Shown in pieces: positions 35,385 through 46,212 of a stretch of DNA of 64,000 bases (positions are counted from its first letter, which is position 1; each line of letters opens with the position of its first letter). The position numbers and the translations under genes were made by a program. The notes beneath the pieces were generated by a model, which was not told the DNA's origin, did not search any database, and saw nothing but the letters and a program-made list of their open reading frames with translations. Source of the stretch: Tangfeifania diversioriginum (lineage in GTDB: Bacteria > Bacteroidota > Bacteroidia > Bacteroidales > Prolixibacteraceae); the NCBI GenBank assembly GCA_945873105.1, contig CAMCBW010000002.1:62001-126000 (forward strand), written 5' to 3'.

Positions 35385-38300
35385 ATGAAAAAATTGTTCC
35401 GTTTAACGAGGAGGTGCCAAAGAAATGACCATCTCCGAAAAATTTGGCTATCTATGAAACTAACAGTGGTTCTATTCTTCCTTGCACTTTCCCAGGTGGT
35501 GGCATCAGAAGTGTATTCGCAGGTTACCAAAGTTTCCCTTCACATGAAGGATGCTGCGGTAAAGGAGGTACTCAATAAAATTGAGGAGAGCAGTGAATTT
35601 GTTTTTCTCTACAACAGCAAACTTGTTGATGTCGACAGAAAAGTCAACGCTGAATATGAAAATCAAAAAATTGCCGAGATTCTCAACGATATTTTCAGGG
35701 AATTCGATGTGGTTTACACCGTTGTTGACCGGCAGATCGTACTGACCAATAATGCAGATCAGTCCAGCTTTATGACTTTAACCGGACAGAAGCAAAGGAC
35801 CCTTACCGGGAAAGTGGCAGATACCGCTGGTGCTCCGCTGCCGGGAGTATCGGTGGTGGTAAAGGGAACAACCATTGGTGTCATTACAGATGCAAATGGC
35901 GGATTCTCATTGGCCAATGTCCCTGACGGAGCGACGATTGTATTCTCTTTTGTGGGTATGGTAACCCAGGAGATTGCGGTTGGTACCAAAACAGAGCTGA
36001 AAGTTGTGCTGAGTGAATCTTCCATCGGCGTAGACGAAGTCATTGTCATTGGTTACGGTACCAGCACGAAGAAGGATTTCACCGGATCAGTTGCTTCTGT
36101 TAAGATGGAGAATTCTCCGATTGCCAATCAGCCAAGCCTGAATGCATTGGAAGCCATGAAGGGGAGTGTTGCAGGACTGGATGTCGGCGCAGTCAACACG
36201 GCAGGTGGTACACCTTCCATCCAGATTCGCGGTCAAAAATCTATTTCAGGTTCAAACTCACCTTTGATTGTATTGGATGGAGTTATTTTTATGGGTAGTC
36301 TCAACCAAATCAATCCCAATGATATTGCCTCCTATGACGTATTGAAAGATGCGACCTCTTCCGCAGCCTATGGATCCCGTTCGGCCAATGGGGTCATCAT
36401 CATTACCACCAAGAAGGGGAAATTGGGCAAGCCAACCATCAATTTCAATGCCAACAGCGGATTTCAGACCTGGCAGACCAAGCCTGTGATGCAGTCTCCA
36501 GAGCAATACATCCAGATGGTACTTGATCGCAACAAGACCACGGATATGTCGTGGTTGAAAGACCAGCAAAAAGCCAATATGGCCGCAGGGAAGGTGACGG
36601 ACTGGTTAGACATGAGTACACGTACCGGCTACATACAGGATTATCAGGCATCCATCTCCGGAGCCAGCGAGAAGATGAGCTATTCCTCTCCGGGGCCTAT
36701 TCGGGCAGCAAAGGTGTGGTAATTGGGGATGATTTCAACCGTGCAACCCTTTTGGCCAAAATCAATGCAGATATTACCAGCTGGTTGCAGGTAGGTTTGG
36801 ATGCAGCCTACACGAATGCTCATTTTTCAGGTGTGCGTGCGAACCTCACCACTGCCCAGAACATGGGTCCTTACAGTGTTCCCTACAGGGATGATGCAAC
36901 GCAGTTGTTGGAGAAATATCCTGAAACACAATCCCAGGTTAATCCTTTGTGGGATGTTTTGGGCGACACGCGCGAGAATCTTGACAAACGGAATAATTTT
37001 CGCATCAATACCACTGCTTTGATTAAAGTTCCTTGGGTCAAAGGGCTAACTTACCGTTTTAACTTTGCCGGTAACCTAAGCAAAGACCAGACCGGTGCAT
37101 TTGTGAATGAACGTTCCTATGTGGCGGAAGGCAATGTCACGGATGTTACCAGATATTCTGCTGCAGCTTACAAGAACTTATTGTCCAAAGCCAATGGCAA
37201 TATCAACAACTCTACTGGTAGCAGCTGGCTAATTGACAATATCTTATCCTATAAGAATACCTTTGGAAAACATGCTGTTGACCTCACCGCCGTAGCAACC
37301 CGGGATTTTTCCCAATCTGAATTCCAAAATGTAATCGGATCCGATTTTACCGCCAATGGGAATACGCTTTTGGGAATTTATGGTTTGCACAAGGCTACCA
37401 CCCAAAAAATAGATCTCGGAGTAACCGAACGTTCCAATATTGGTTATTTTGGCAGGGCCAACTACACCTTCAATGAAAAGTATTACCTGACTACTTCCTA
37501 CCGTCGTGATGGCGCTTCTGTTTTCGGGATGGAAAGTAAATGGGGGGACTTTTTCGCAGGCGGACTTGCCTGGAAGATTTCAAAAGAGGAGTTTTATGCT
37601 CCGATCCTGAAAGTTGTCAACAGTCTGAAGCTGAAGGCCTCCTCCGGGATGAACGGGAACCAGGGTCTCAGTCCGTACGGAACCCTGTCTCCGGTAGCAA
37701 GCGGTTCCTCTGGTGGAATCCGTTATGAATTTGGTACTCCCACTATTAATTATGGTATGAATGTGACTGCATTGGGAAATCCAAGCCTGGGATGGGAGAA
37801 AACACAATCCACCAACGTAGGCTTTGAATCGGCTTGGTTCAACGACCGACTCTTCTGGGATGTCGACATGTACTTCACCCAAACTACCAATCAACTCTTC
37901 ACCAGAAGTATTCCCGTCATGACTGGATTTGCTACCATGCAATCTTCCATGGGGCAGGTTAACAACACAGGTGTGGAAATGACCTTCAGCTCAGTCAACA
38001 TAAAGTCCAAGGATTGGACATGGAATTCAGGACTAACCACCTGGTTGAATCGCAACAAACTGGTCCATCTTTATGGTGATGACCTGAACAAGGATGGTAA
38101 AGAGGATGATGATATCGCCAATAGCCGGTTCATCGGCAAACCATTGGGCGCAATTTATGGTTACAAACAGGACGGGATTGTCCAGACTTCGGATACAGAA
38201 TACATGGCCGCGAATGGTGTTACACCAGGTACCCCCAAATATTTTGATTTGGATACTGATGGCAAAATTACTTCGACCGACCGTGCTATTTTGGGTTATA

Positions 38301-38779
38301 CATCTCCCAATTTTAAGATAAACCTGAGCAATACGGTGTCCTACAAGAATTTTGAATTTTACATGATGATTGCAGGCGTATTTGGCGGCGGTCCGGGCTA
38401 TTACCAAGCGGGTAATGCTACTGCCTATATGGCAGGAGGTACGGGATTGTTTGCATCAAACAGCATCTATATTCCATACTGGACTACTGCAAATCCATCC
38501 AACACCTATCCTGCCGCAACCTTCGCCGGAGATGGTCGTTTCCTGGGTTTGATGAGTCGTGATTTTATCCGTATCCAGGATATAAGTCTGTCCTATACTT
38601 TCAATCAACCGTGGGTGAAAAATGCCGGAATAAGAAACATGAAGGTGTTTGTTTCTGCAACAAACCTCGCAACTTTCACCAACTGGGAAGGCGGAGATCC
38701 TGAAGTTGGTGTGACGGTACGTTCGAATACCCTTTCGGCGCTGACCTCCTACAACCTTGGTGTTAATATTAGTTTCTAA
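35385..38779 (+). pseudogene. SusC/RagA TonB-dependent transporter with STN domain, frameshifted
   Basis: Read as one gene it would encode about 1131 residues: signal region (LTVVLFFLALSQVVASEVYSQ), STN domain (KVSLHMKDAAVKEVLNKIEE ... VVDRQIVLTNN), carboxypeptidase-regulatory-like domain, VIVIGYGTSTK box, plug, and beta-barrel ending NLGVNISF. The frame breaks near 36684: ATG AGC TAT TCC TCT should read ATG AGC TAT TTC CTC, so one T is missing and the first frame stops at 36722. The rest stays open in the new frame. Everything else looks intact, so a very recent mutation or a sequencing error are equally possible. The STN domain marks it as the partner of the sigma/FecR pair. Confidence 0.88.
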
Positions 38780-38800
38780 CCATTAAAGAATTAAGAAATT

Positions 38801-40597
38801 ATGAACAAGCTTTTCAATATAAAATATTTGTGGCTGATACTGCCTTTGTTGGCTGTATTTGGTTGTAACGACGCTGAATTTTTAACAGAGAAACCTAAGA
38901 CGTTTTATACCACAGACAATGCTTTCTCATCATCAGATCAGGTCGACCAGGTTGTGGTCGGTTGCTACTCTCATGTACGTTTCATGTACAATCTGATTGG
39001 AGTAAATGACCCGTGGATTGCCTTCAAGGGAGCCAATGGAACAGATATGATGGATGTTCCAACGATCCGTCGCGGTAATCGTTTCAATGATTATGGAATT
39101 ATCACTCCGACCCATACCGTGTTTAATAGCGTTTATACTGCATTCTATCAATTGGTCGAAAGAGCGAACCTGGCTGTCTATGCTGCTGAACTTCCTCAGA
39201 TTGTCTGGAGTTCAGAAGCGGATAAGAAGTACGTTCTGGCCCAGGCTAGATTCTTCCGTGCGTTTGCTTACCGCAATCTGGGTGAGTTGTTTGGAGGAGT
39301 TCCGCTCGTGAAAGAGATCGTTACAGCGCCGAGGTATGACTTTGAAAGGGCCACCCGTGTCCAAACCTATCAATTTGCCATTGATGAACTGGAGGCAGCA
39401 TTGGCTGATCTGCCTGTTACAACCACTGTCAAGGGACGATTGACAAAAGGTGCCGCACAGCACTTGCTGTGTCAGTTGTACCTTGACAAAGGCTTGGCGC
39501 TCGAGGCCGAAGGAGGAAGTGCCAATGCTCCGGCAGCTTACCAGAAGTCCATTGAAAATGGTAATGCAGTCATCGACGGAGGTACTTACAGCTTGATGAC
39601 CACTCGTTTCGGTAGCCGTGCTACCCAGAATCCAGATTATTACTTTGCCAATACACTGGCCACCCAAACTCCGGACCGTCTCTATTCAAAGGCAGGTTAT
39701 CCAATTACGGCCAATGTTTACTGGGATCTTTTCCAGGAGGGAAACCAGGATTATCAGGCCGGCAACAAGGAGGCGATCTGGTCAACCCAGGTCAATTATG
39801 CCGCCTATAAGACGGAAGATAAAGAGTCCTTCCTGCCTTATTCCAGGGTTTTTGGGGGTGTTTTCCGTGATCCAATGTCAGCAATCGCTACAGGAACACT
39901 GGAAGATGTAGGTGGCCGTGGCATCGCACAGGCGATTCCGAATTTTTATACCCGCGACCTTATCTATGCTGACAAGTGGGCAACTGATTTGCGCAATTCA
40001 GAGGCAGTCTACCGCCGTATCTTCCTGGGCAATGTACCCGCCAACACCGCGTATTACGGGAAGGTGGTTCCATGGAGTATCCTGTACCGCGATGGACAGT
40101 CTGTTGATGCTGTGAATGCCGCCAAGACTCAGGTCTATCCTGTGTCCTGCAAGGTGGCAACCGACAAATATACCGGAGTTGCCGATGGTGAAAACATGAG
40201 TAACCTCTTCAGGGGCGAATACATCTTCCGTCTTTCCGAAACTATCTTACTTCGTGCCGAAGCAAAAATGCGCATGAATGACAAGGGCGGCGCGGCTACT
40301 GACATCAACCTTGTCCGCAATCGTGCAAAATGCACTTACCTGGTTACTGCAGCCGATATCAGCGTCGATTTGATTTTGGATGAACGTGCACGGGAACTGG
40401 TTTACGAAGAAACACGCTGGAATACCCTCCTGCGCATGGGTGGCACCATCGCAGTAGACCGTATCAAGAAGTATTCCTATTGGGATGATCCAAGAAATAC
40501 CCTGACTACCAATTTCAACCTGTGGCCCATCCCACAAACCGTCATTGATACCAACAAGGACAAACCAATGGCCCAGAATCCGGGTTGGAACAAATAG
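38801..40597 (+). CDS. SusD/RagB-family surface glycan-binding lipoprotein
   Basis: 598 residues with lipobox Cys22 (LAVFGC|ND). The N-terminal EFLTEKPKTFYTTDNAF, TPR-like YVLAQARFFRAFAYRNLGELFGG, and C-terminal VRNRAKCTYLVT ... ERARELVYEETRWNTLLRMG are typical; it ends MAQNPGWNK. It follows the frameshifted SusC by 21 bp and would form its surface lid. A terminator follows, so the SusC/SusD pair is one unit. Confidence 0.95.
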   Translation: MNKLFNIKYLWLILPLLAVFGCNDAEFLTEKPKTFYTTDNAFSSSDQVDQVVVGCYSHVRFMYNLIGVNDPWIAFKGANGTDMMDVPTIRRGNRFNDYGIITPTHTVFNSVYTAFYQLVERANLAVYAAELPQIVWSSEADKKYVLAQARFFRAFAYRNLGELFGGVPLVKEIVTAPRYDFERATRVQTYQFAIDELEAALADLPVTTTVKGRLTKGAAQHLLCQLYLDKGLALEAEGGSANAPAAYQKSIENGNAVIDGGTYSLMTTRFGSRATQNPDYYFANTLATQTPDRLYSKAGYPITANVYWDLFQEGNQDYQAGNKEAIWSTQVNYAAYKTEDKESFLPYSRVFGGVFRDPMSAIATGTLEDVGGRGIAQAIPNFYTRDLIYADKWATDLRNSEAVYRRIFLGNVPANTAYYGKVVPWSILYRDGQSVDAVNAAKTQVYPVSCKVATDKYTGVADGENMSNLFRGEYIFRLSETILLRAEAKMRMNDKGGAATDINLVRNRAKCTYLVTAADISVDLILDERARELVYEETRWNTLLRMGGTIAVDRIKKYSYWDDPRNTLTTNFNLWPIPQTVIDTNKDKPMAQNPGWNK

Positions 40598-40617
40598 AAA
40601 ATAAATTGTATTTTTAT

Positions 40618-40656
40618 ATCAGGGACATCTTTCACAAAAGCTGTCCCTGATTTTTT
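40618..40656 (+). terminator. Intrinsic terminator after SusD
   Basis: A perfect 10-bp stem, ATCAGGGACA (40618-40627) and TGTCCCTGAT (40642-40651), with a 14-nt loop, followed by a T-run. It is 20 bp after the SusD stop and separates the SusC/SusD pair from the enzyme genes. Confidence 0.88.
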
Positions 40657-40690
40657 CTCCTTCAATTTTTTTCAACTCATATTAATCATT

Positions 40691-41686
40691 ATGATAAAGC
40701 CTGTATTGACCATTTTGGGAATATTTCTGTTGTGGACTGCCAGCAGCCAACAGAAGTATTCGATTCTGACAGACCGGGCTGTTACATTGGAGCAACTCAA
40801 AGGCGGTTTTTCGAATCCTCCCGCCGAAGCCGGTCTCAGATGTTATTGGTGGTGGCTCAATAGCATGGTTACGAAAGAATCCATTACCAGCGATTTGGAA
40901 GAAATAAAAGCAAAGGGATATGGTGGTGCATTAATTTTTGACGCCGGAACGCCTCCTGGTAGGAAAAAAATTCAGGCTGGCCCCGTTTTCATGGGGCCGG
41001 AATGGATGAAGCTATATCAACATGCAGTTAAGGAAGCCGACCGTTTGAACCTGGAGTTAAGTATCAATGTGCAAAGTGGATGGAACCCCGGAGCCCCGAC
41101 AATTGTTCCTGAAATGGCACAAAAAATACTGGTGTTTACTGAAACCAAGGTAGCAGGAGGAAAGCCAATACAAATTGATTTGCCCCAGCCCAAAACCAAT
41201 CTGACCTACCGGGATGTTATAATTCAAGCCATTCCATTACATTCAAGAAATGCACCTTTAAGAAATGATGCAATTACCAATTGGGACAAAAAATCTTTTA
41301 CCAAAGCAATGGGTTGGCAAGGCATCTATCCCTTGCACGAATTGCGCGGCGGATTTGAAAGTCCGGTCAATGCGGACATAATACACAAAAATGACATTGT
41401 TAATTTAACAACCAATTTCGATGGAAAACAACTTCGGTGGAATGCCCCGGAGGGCGATTGGTTAGTTATCAGATACGGTTGGACATGTACTGGGGCTCAT
41501 ACCGAGCGAAACAGCGATGGATGGTATGGATTATCTCTTGACCATTTAAGTCCTGATGCATTTAAATTTTTCCAAAAAACAGTAATTGCAGTTCAGTATT
41601 TGAATAATGGTTTGTCTAACGATAAAATAATTAAAGATGCGATTGAAATTTATAGTCTGTTTGTTGGTTGTTTTACTTATAGTTGA
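40691..41686 (+). pseudogene. Truncated GH106 (alpha-L-rhamnosidase family) N-terminal fragment
   Basis: 331 residues. The first 298 or so align throughout with the intact GH106 protein at 43075: AEAGLRCYWWWLNSM, LSINVQSGWNPGAPT/LSVNVQSGWNPGAPS, and GDWLVIRYGWTCTGA/GDWIIVRYGYTCTGA. Similarity stops abruptly after FFQKTVI at about 41585, and the last 33 residues are unrelated. The catalytic part of the family (about 700 residues) is missing. The frame runs 50 bp into the start of the next gene. The simplest reading is a deletion or recombination that joined the remnant to the nucleoside-hydrolase gene. Base composition here is more AT-rich than in the intact copy. Confidence 0.8.
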
Positions 41687-42665
41687 CTGCAATATATTTG
41701 GTTCTGACCAATCAAACCAATCTATACAAAAGGGAAAAAAAGTAAGGCTTATTTTCGATACCGATATGCTGACTGATTGTGATGACGCAGCTGCCATGGC
41801 AATCATGCACAAGTTGGCTGATATGGGAGAAGTAGATATTCTGGCAACGATAGTATCTTCAAAGTATCCGATGTCGGCTCCAGTGGTTAATGTAATCAAT
41901 TCATATTACGGACGGCCTTATATTCCGGTAGGTGCTCCAAAAAGCGGGACTGGCGCTTATCGTCCAAACTCTGTCTTTCTTGATAAAGTTGCATCCGAAT
42001 TCAAACATCAACTTAAATCGAATGACGATGCCACCGATGCCGTTGAATTATACAGAAAGATACTTGCCTCCGAAGCAAACGGTACGGTGGTTATACTTAC
42101 AGTTGGCTACATGTCTAATATTGAAACGCTGCTTAAAAGCGAACCAGATAATTTTTCGGAGCTCACAGGAATTGAATTGGTAAAGAAGAAAGTAAAGGTT
42201 TGGATTTGTATGGGCGGAAATTTCCCTGTAGACCCTGCAAAAGACAATGTCAATTTTACAAGAGATGCCACTGCAGCTTTATTTGCCATAAAAAATTGGC
42301 CCGGGAAAATAATCTTTGCAGGCCGAGAGATCGGGCACAATATTTTTATCGGTAATAAACTGCGAAACACCCCAATTACCAATCCAGTAAGAAGGGCTTA
42401 TGAACTGCATCGCAGCCCAGTGAATCCGGAAAATTGGAACCATCACACAGCTGATCCTTGCGCGGTGATGCTGGCAATTAGAGGCATGGCTGATTACTGG
42501 GAATTGGAAAATGATGGCTACATAGACATGAAAGACGATTGTAGCTTCGAGTGGAAGAAAAAAAAAGGAGCTAAACAAGCCTATATCCTGCAAAAAATGG
42601 ATAGGGCAAAATTGGGGAATATCATGGAAGAACTTTTGGTTTCTCCTCCGAAACATAGCAACTAA
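41637..42665 (+). CDS. Secreted inosine/uridine-preferring nucleoside hydrolase-like protein
   Basis: 342 residues. Hydrophobic N-terminus (KFIVCLLVVLLIVDCNIFGS). The calcium-binding aspartate motif of nucleoside hydrolases is at 41-50 (DTDMLTDCDD, a variant of DTDPGxDD), with later family stretches VKVWICMGGNFPVDP and NFTRDATAALFAIKNW. In glycan loci, exported members of this fold probably hydrolyse N- or O-glycosidic bonds of unidentified substrates. Its start overlaps the GH106 remnant by 50 bp, and the surrounding DNA is AT-rich, suggesting that it arrived by recombination. Confidence 0.8.
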   Translation: MRLKFIVCLLVVLLIVDCNIFGSDQSNQSIQKGKKVRLIFDTDMLTDCDDAAAMAIMHKLADMGEVDILATIVSSKYPMSAPVVNVINSYYGRPYIPVGAPKSGTGAYRPNSVFLDKVASEFKHQLKSNDDATDAVELYRKILASEANGTVVILTVGYMSNIETLLKSEPDNFSELTGIELVKKKVKVWICMGGNFPVDPAKDNVNFTRDATAALFAIKNWPGKIIFAGREIGHNIFIGNKLRNTPITNPVRRAYELHRSPVNPENWNHHTADPCAVMLAIRGMADYWELENDGYIDMKDDCSFEWKKKKGAKQAYILQKMDRAKLGNIMEELLVSPPKHSN

Positions 42666-43074
42666 TTTTTTGAATGTTAAGCCACACCTCTTTCGTAATT
42701 TGCGTAAAAGGTATGGTTAAAACATTTTTATGAAAAAGGACTGTAATTGTTATAACCTCAGAATCAGAGGACGTGAATTCTCTGTTTCTTATTCCTTTAG
42801 AAGATTCTTTTGTAAGGACATATCCCTCCTTGGACTTTGTTGAATTCTTTACAAAATTAGTCTAATAAAATAGTAATTTTCAGCAACTTTAGCGTTTATA
42901 ATAAATCAATGATAATTTGTTTATTCAAAAATATTTCAGCTTTTTTATATCCTACTCACGTTATTATTAAAACAGATATTGAAAATGATATGACCATGAG
43001 AAAACCTTTATCACACAGGAGAATGATTATTGGGAGTATCATCTGGCAATTAAAAAAAACAAAATTCTAAGCAG
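42666..43074. other. AT-rich gap without a recognisable gene
   Basis: 409 bp, strongly AT-rich. Apart from a 26-codon frame starting at about 42990 (MTMRKPLSHRRMIIGS...) that shows no family likeness, nothing is seen. It may be residue from the rearrangement that truncated the upstream GH106 copy, and it must contain any promoter for the intact GH106 gene. Confidence 0.5.
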
Positions 43075-46000
43075 ATGGGAAAAGTAATCATTTTATTCTT
43101 TATAAGTTATTTTTTCCCACTTGCAAGTGGGAAATCCCAAAACTACTTATTGGTAACAGACAGAACAATAAGTTACAAACTACTCAAATCCGGTTTTTCG
43201 AACCCTCCCGCCGAAGCCGGTCTCAGGTGTTATTGGTGGTGGCTCAACAGCATGGCTACCAAGGAATCCATAACCCGAGACCTGGAGGAGATGAAAGCCA
43301 AAGGGTATGGGGGTGCCTCCCTGGTGGATGCAGGGAGTTCCAATTACCAGGTGGCACTTAAAACAGCAGCCGGACCGGTTTTTATGAGTCCCGAATGGAT
43401 GGAACTTTTCAAGCATGCAGTGAAAGAGGCCGATCGGGTCGGAATTGAGTTAAGTGTCAATGTTCAAAGTGGATGGAATCCCGGTGCTCCCTCCATCACC
43501 CCCGAATTTGCGATGAAAAAATTGATCTATTCTGAAACTGAAGTTTCAGGCGGGAAAAATATCAGCATCTTTTTGCCCCAACCTGCCAGTAAATTGATGT
43601 ACCAGGATATAATGGTTCAAGCGCTGCCAAGAAGAGCCGGTTCACTGCTCAAAAAAGATGCCATCAAAAACTGGGCGAAGAAATCCTTCAACGAGCCTAT
43701 TGGCTGGAAGGGCGTTTATCCGCTGGACGAGCTAAGGGATGATTATGTAGGAGAAGGCAAGGAGCATGCAATAATGAAGTCTGAAATTATCGACCTTACC
43801 AGCAATTACAAAAAGGGGAAACTTGAATGGAATGCCCCTGCAGGTGATTGGATCATTGTCAGGTATGGGTATACCTGTACCGGGGCCAAAACATCCACCA
43901 ACAGCGATGGCTGGTCAGGCCTGTCCGTCGACCATCTCAATCCGAAAGCCTTCGAACTCTTCGCCAATACCGTGATTGAACCATTGATCCAAGCCGCCCA
44001 ATCCGTGGGCAACAGTGTCAAATACCTTCAAACCGATAGTTGGGAAATGGGGGTTGTTAGCTGGACCAACCAGTTTCCTGCCGAATTCAAAAGATTCAGG
44101 GGATATGACCTGCAAAATTATTTACCAGTCTTAACTGGACGAATCGTAGAGACAAGGGATGAATCGAACCGCTTTCTGCATGATTTTCGCCGGACTGTCG
44201 GGGATTGTGTGGCTGAGAACCACTACCGGCTCTTTTACAACCTCGCACACAAATATGGAATGGGCATTCACCCGGAGTCGGGCGGACCACACTCGGCACC
44301 GGTCGACGCACTCGGGATCATGGGCATCAGCGATTTCCCGCAAGGCGAATTCTGGGCAGTAGCCAATACCCACCGCATCAAGGATGATGAACGGCTCTCT
44401 GTCAAACAGAGTGCCTGCGTGGCCCATACCAACGGCAAGCGGTTTGTGGCCGCCGAAGGACCAACCAGCATTGGTCCACAATGGGAACGTTCGCCCAAGG
44501 ACCTGAAAGCCAATATCGACCGGGTCTTTTGTTCGGGTGTGAACCGGATCGTCTGGCATACCTTTACCTCCTCTCCCAAAGAGTTTGGTCTGCCGGGCAA
44601 CGAATATTTTGCCGGGACGCACCTCAACCCCAATGTCACCTGGTGGCAGCAAGCCAAAGATTTTATCAGCTACCTCGACCGCTCCAGTTTCCTGCTACAG
44701 CAGGGACTCTATGTTGCCGATGTACTCTACTATTATGGGGACGATGTGCCAAATTTTGTCTTTTTGAAGGAGGATCTTCCCGAGCTTAATTTTGGCTACG
44801 ACTGGGACAAATGTTCCAAAGAGGTGATCCTGAACCGTGCCTCTGCTGAGAATGGAAAAATTGTATTGCCCGACGGTATGAGCTATCGGGTGCTGATGCT
44901 GGCTCCTGAAAAATCGATCGACCTGAATGTGTTGAAGAAGGTCGAATTACTGGTAAAATCAGGTGTTACAGTCGTGGCGCCACGACCCGAAAAGGCATCC
45001 GGACTGACAGGATTCCCCGAAAGCGACAAGGCATTGAAAAAGATCACAGATCGACTGTGGGGCAGGATTGATGGCCGACAGATCACTGAGAACAGGGTAG
45101 GCAAGGGCCGTGTCATCTGGGGCCAGAACATCAACAACATCTTGGCCAACATGAATGTCCAACCCGATTTTTCCTTCGTCAGCAACAACAGCAAGACGGC
45201 GCTCGATTACATCCACCGGACGACCGATCATTCTGACATCTATTTTGTAGCCAACAGGTTTGCGCGCAAGGGGATCGATGATTTTGAATACAGGTACCTG
45301 ACCTCCCTGCCCGACCGGTATGAACAGGTCATTGGCCGCTTCCGGGTTACCGGGAAATCGCCTCAGCTTTGGAATCCTAAAACGGGCGAAACAACTGCAG
45401 TACTTACCTACCGGGAAGAGGAGGGTTATACGTTGGTCCCCCTTGCCCTGGAGCCCGACGGATCAATTTTTGTGGTTTTTACGGAGGATGCACCCGGCAG
45501 GCACATTACGGACATCCAAAAAGAGAACAAAAGTATTTTTCCCGTGAATGAGCTGGAGGTCAGAAATTTTCCATGCATAACGGCTGAGGTCAGGGAAGGT
45601 ATTAAAACATTGATAGTTGCCATACCCGGAACCTATACACTGACATGGTCGGATGGTAGCAAAGAGGTGATCAAAGCCGATCAAAAGCTGACTGAATCAG
45701 TATTGGAGGGCAATTGGATGGTTCATTTTGACCCAAAATGGGGAGGACCGGAGCGCATGGAAATGGACCAGCTAAAATCCTGGATCAAGTTTGATGAACC
45801 GGGTATCAAGTACTATTCCGGGACTGCTACCTACACCAAATCATTTGTGCTGACTGAAAACGAAACAAGGGAGAAGCAGGTGTTGCTTGACCTGGGCAAT
45901 GTACAGGAGATGGCCTCTGTGAAAGTGAACGGAACACAGCTGCAGGTCATCTGGAGTGCCCCATTCCGTTACGATATCACCCGGTATGTCAAGACAGGCG

Positions 46001-46212
46001 GCAACAAACTGGAGGTTGAGGTGGTCAACATGTGGCCCAACCGCTTGATTGGAGATGCTGATTTACCGGCTGATCAAAGGCTGACCAAAACCAATATCAA
46101 CAAATTCAACGGTGCGGACAGGGAGAAATACCTGCGCGAATCTGGTTTGCTTGGTCCGGTAAAAATCAGGTTGGCAGGAACCAGGATCTTAAGCGAAGCA
46201 ACCAAAAGATGA
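43075..46212 (+). CDS. GH106-family alpha-L-rhamnosidase-like enzyme
   Basis: 1045 residues with a short signal peptide. The GH106 catalytic region spans about 30-760 (RCYWWWLNSMATKESI, KYLQTDSWEMGVVSW, GIHPESGGPHSAPVDALGIM, RFVAAEGPTSIGPQWERS). It ends in a GH2-like jelly-roll sugar-binding domain (about 870-1040, YTKSFVLTENETREKQVLLD ... VEVVNMWPNRLIGDADL). GH106 enzymes release alpha-L-rhamnose from pectic rhamnogalacturonan and similar glycans. Its stop overlaps the ATG of the next gene by 4 bp. A truncated paralogue lies upstream. Confidence 0.88.
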   Translation: MGKVIILFFISYFFPLASGKSQNYLLVTDRTISYKLLKSGFSNPPAEAGLRCYWWWLNSMATKESITRDLEEMKAKGYGGASLVDAGSSNYQVALKTAAGPVFMSPEWMELFKHAVKEADRVGIELSVNVQSGWNPGAPSITPEFAMKKLIYSETEVSGGKNISIFLPQPASKLMYQDIMVQALPRRAGSLLKKDAIKNWAKKSFNEPIGWKGVYPLDELRDDYVGEGKEHAIMKSEIIDLTSNYKKGKLEWNAPAGDWIIVRYGYTCTGAKTSTNSDGWSGLSVDHLNPKAFELFANTVIEPLIQAAQSVGNSVKYLQTDSWEMGVVSWTNQFPAEFKRFRGYDLQNYLPVLTGRIVETRDESNRFLHDFRRTVGDCVAENHYRLFYNLAHKYGMGIHPESGGPHSAPVDALGIMGISDFPQGEFWAVANTHRIKDDERLSVKQSACVAHTNGKRFVAAEGPTSIGPQWERSPKDLKANIDRVFCSGVNRIVWHTFTSSPKEFGLPGNEYFAGTHLNPNVTWWQQAKDFISYLDRSSFLLQQGLYVADVLYYYGDDVPNFVFLKEDLPELNFGYDWDKCSKEVILNRASAENGKIVLPDGMSYRVLMLAPEKSIDLNVLKKVELLVKSGVTVVAPRPEKASGLTGFPESDKALKKITDRLWGRIDGRQITENRVGKGRVIWGQNINNILANMNVQPDFSFVSNNSKTALDYIHRTTDHSDIYFVANRFARKGIDDFEYRYLTSLPDRYEQVIGRFRVTGKSPQLWNPKTGETTAVLTYREEEGYTLVPLALEPDGSIFVVFTEDAPGRHITDIQKENKSIFPVNELEVRNFPCITAEVREGIKTLIVAIPGTYTLTWSDGSKEVIKADQKLTESVLEGNWMVHFDPKWGGPERMEMDQLKSWIKFDEPGIKYYSGTATYTKSFVLTENETREKQVLLDLGNVQEMASVKVNGTQLQVIWSAPFRYDITRYVKTGGNKLEVEVVNMWPNRLIGDADLPADQRLTKTNINKFNGADREKYLRESGLLGPVKIRLAGTRILSEATKR

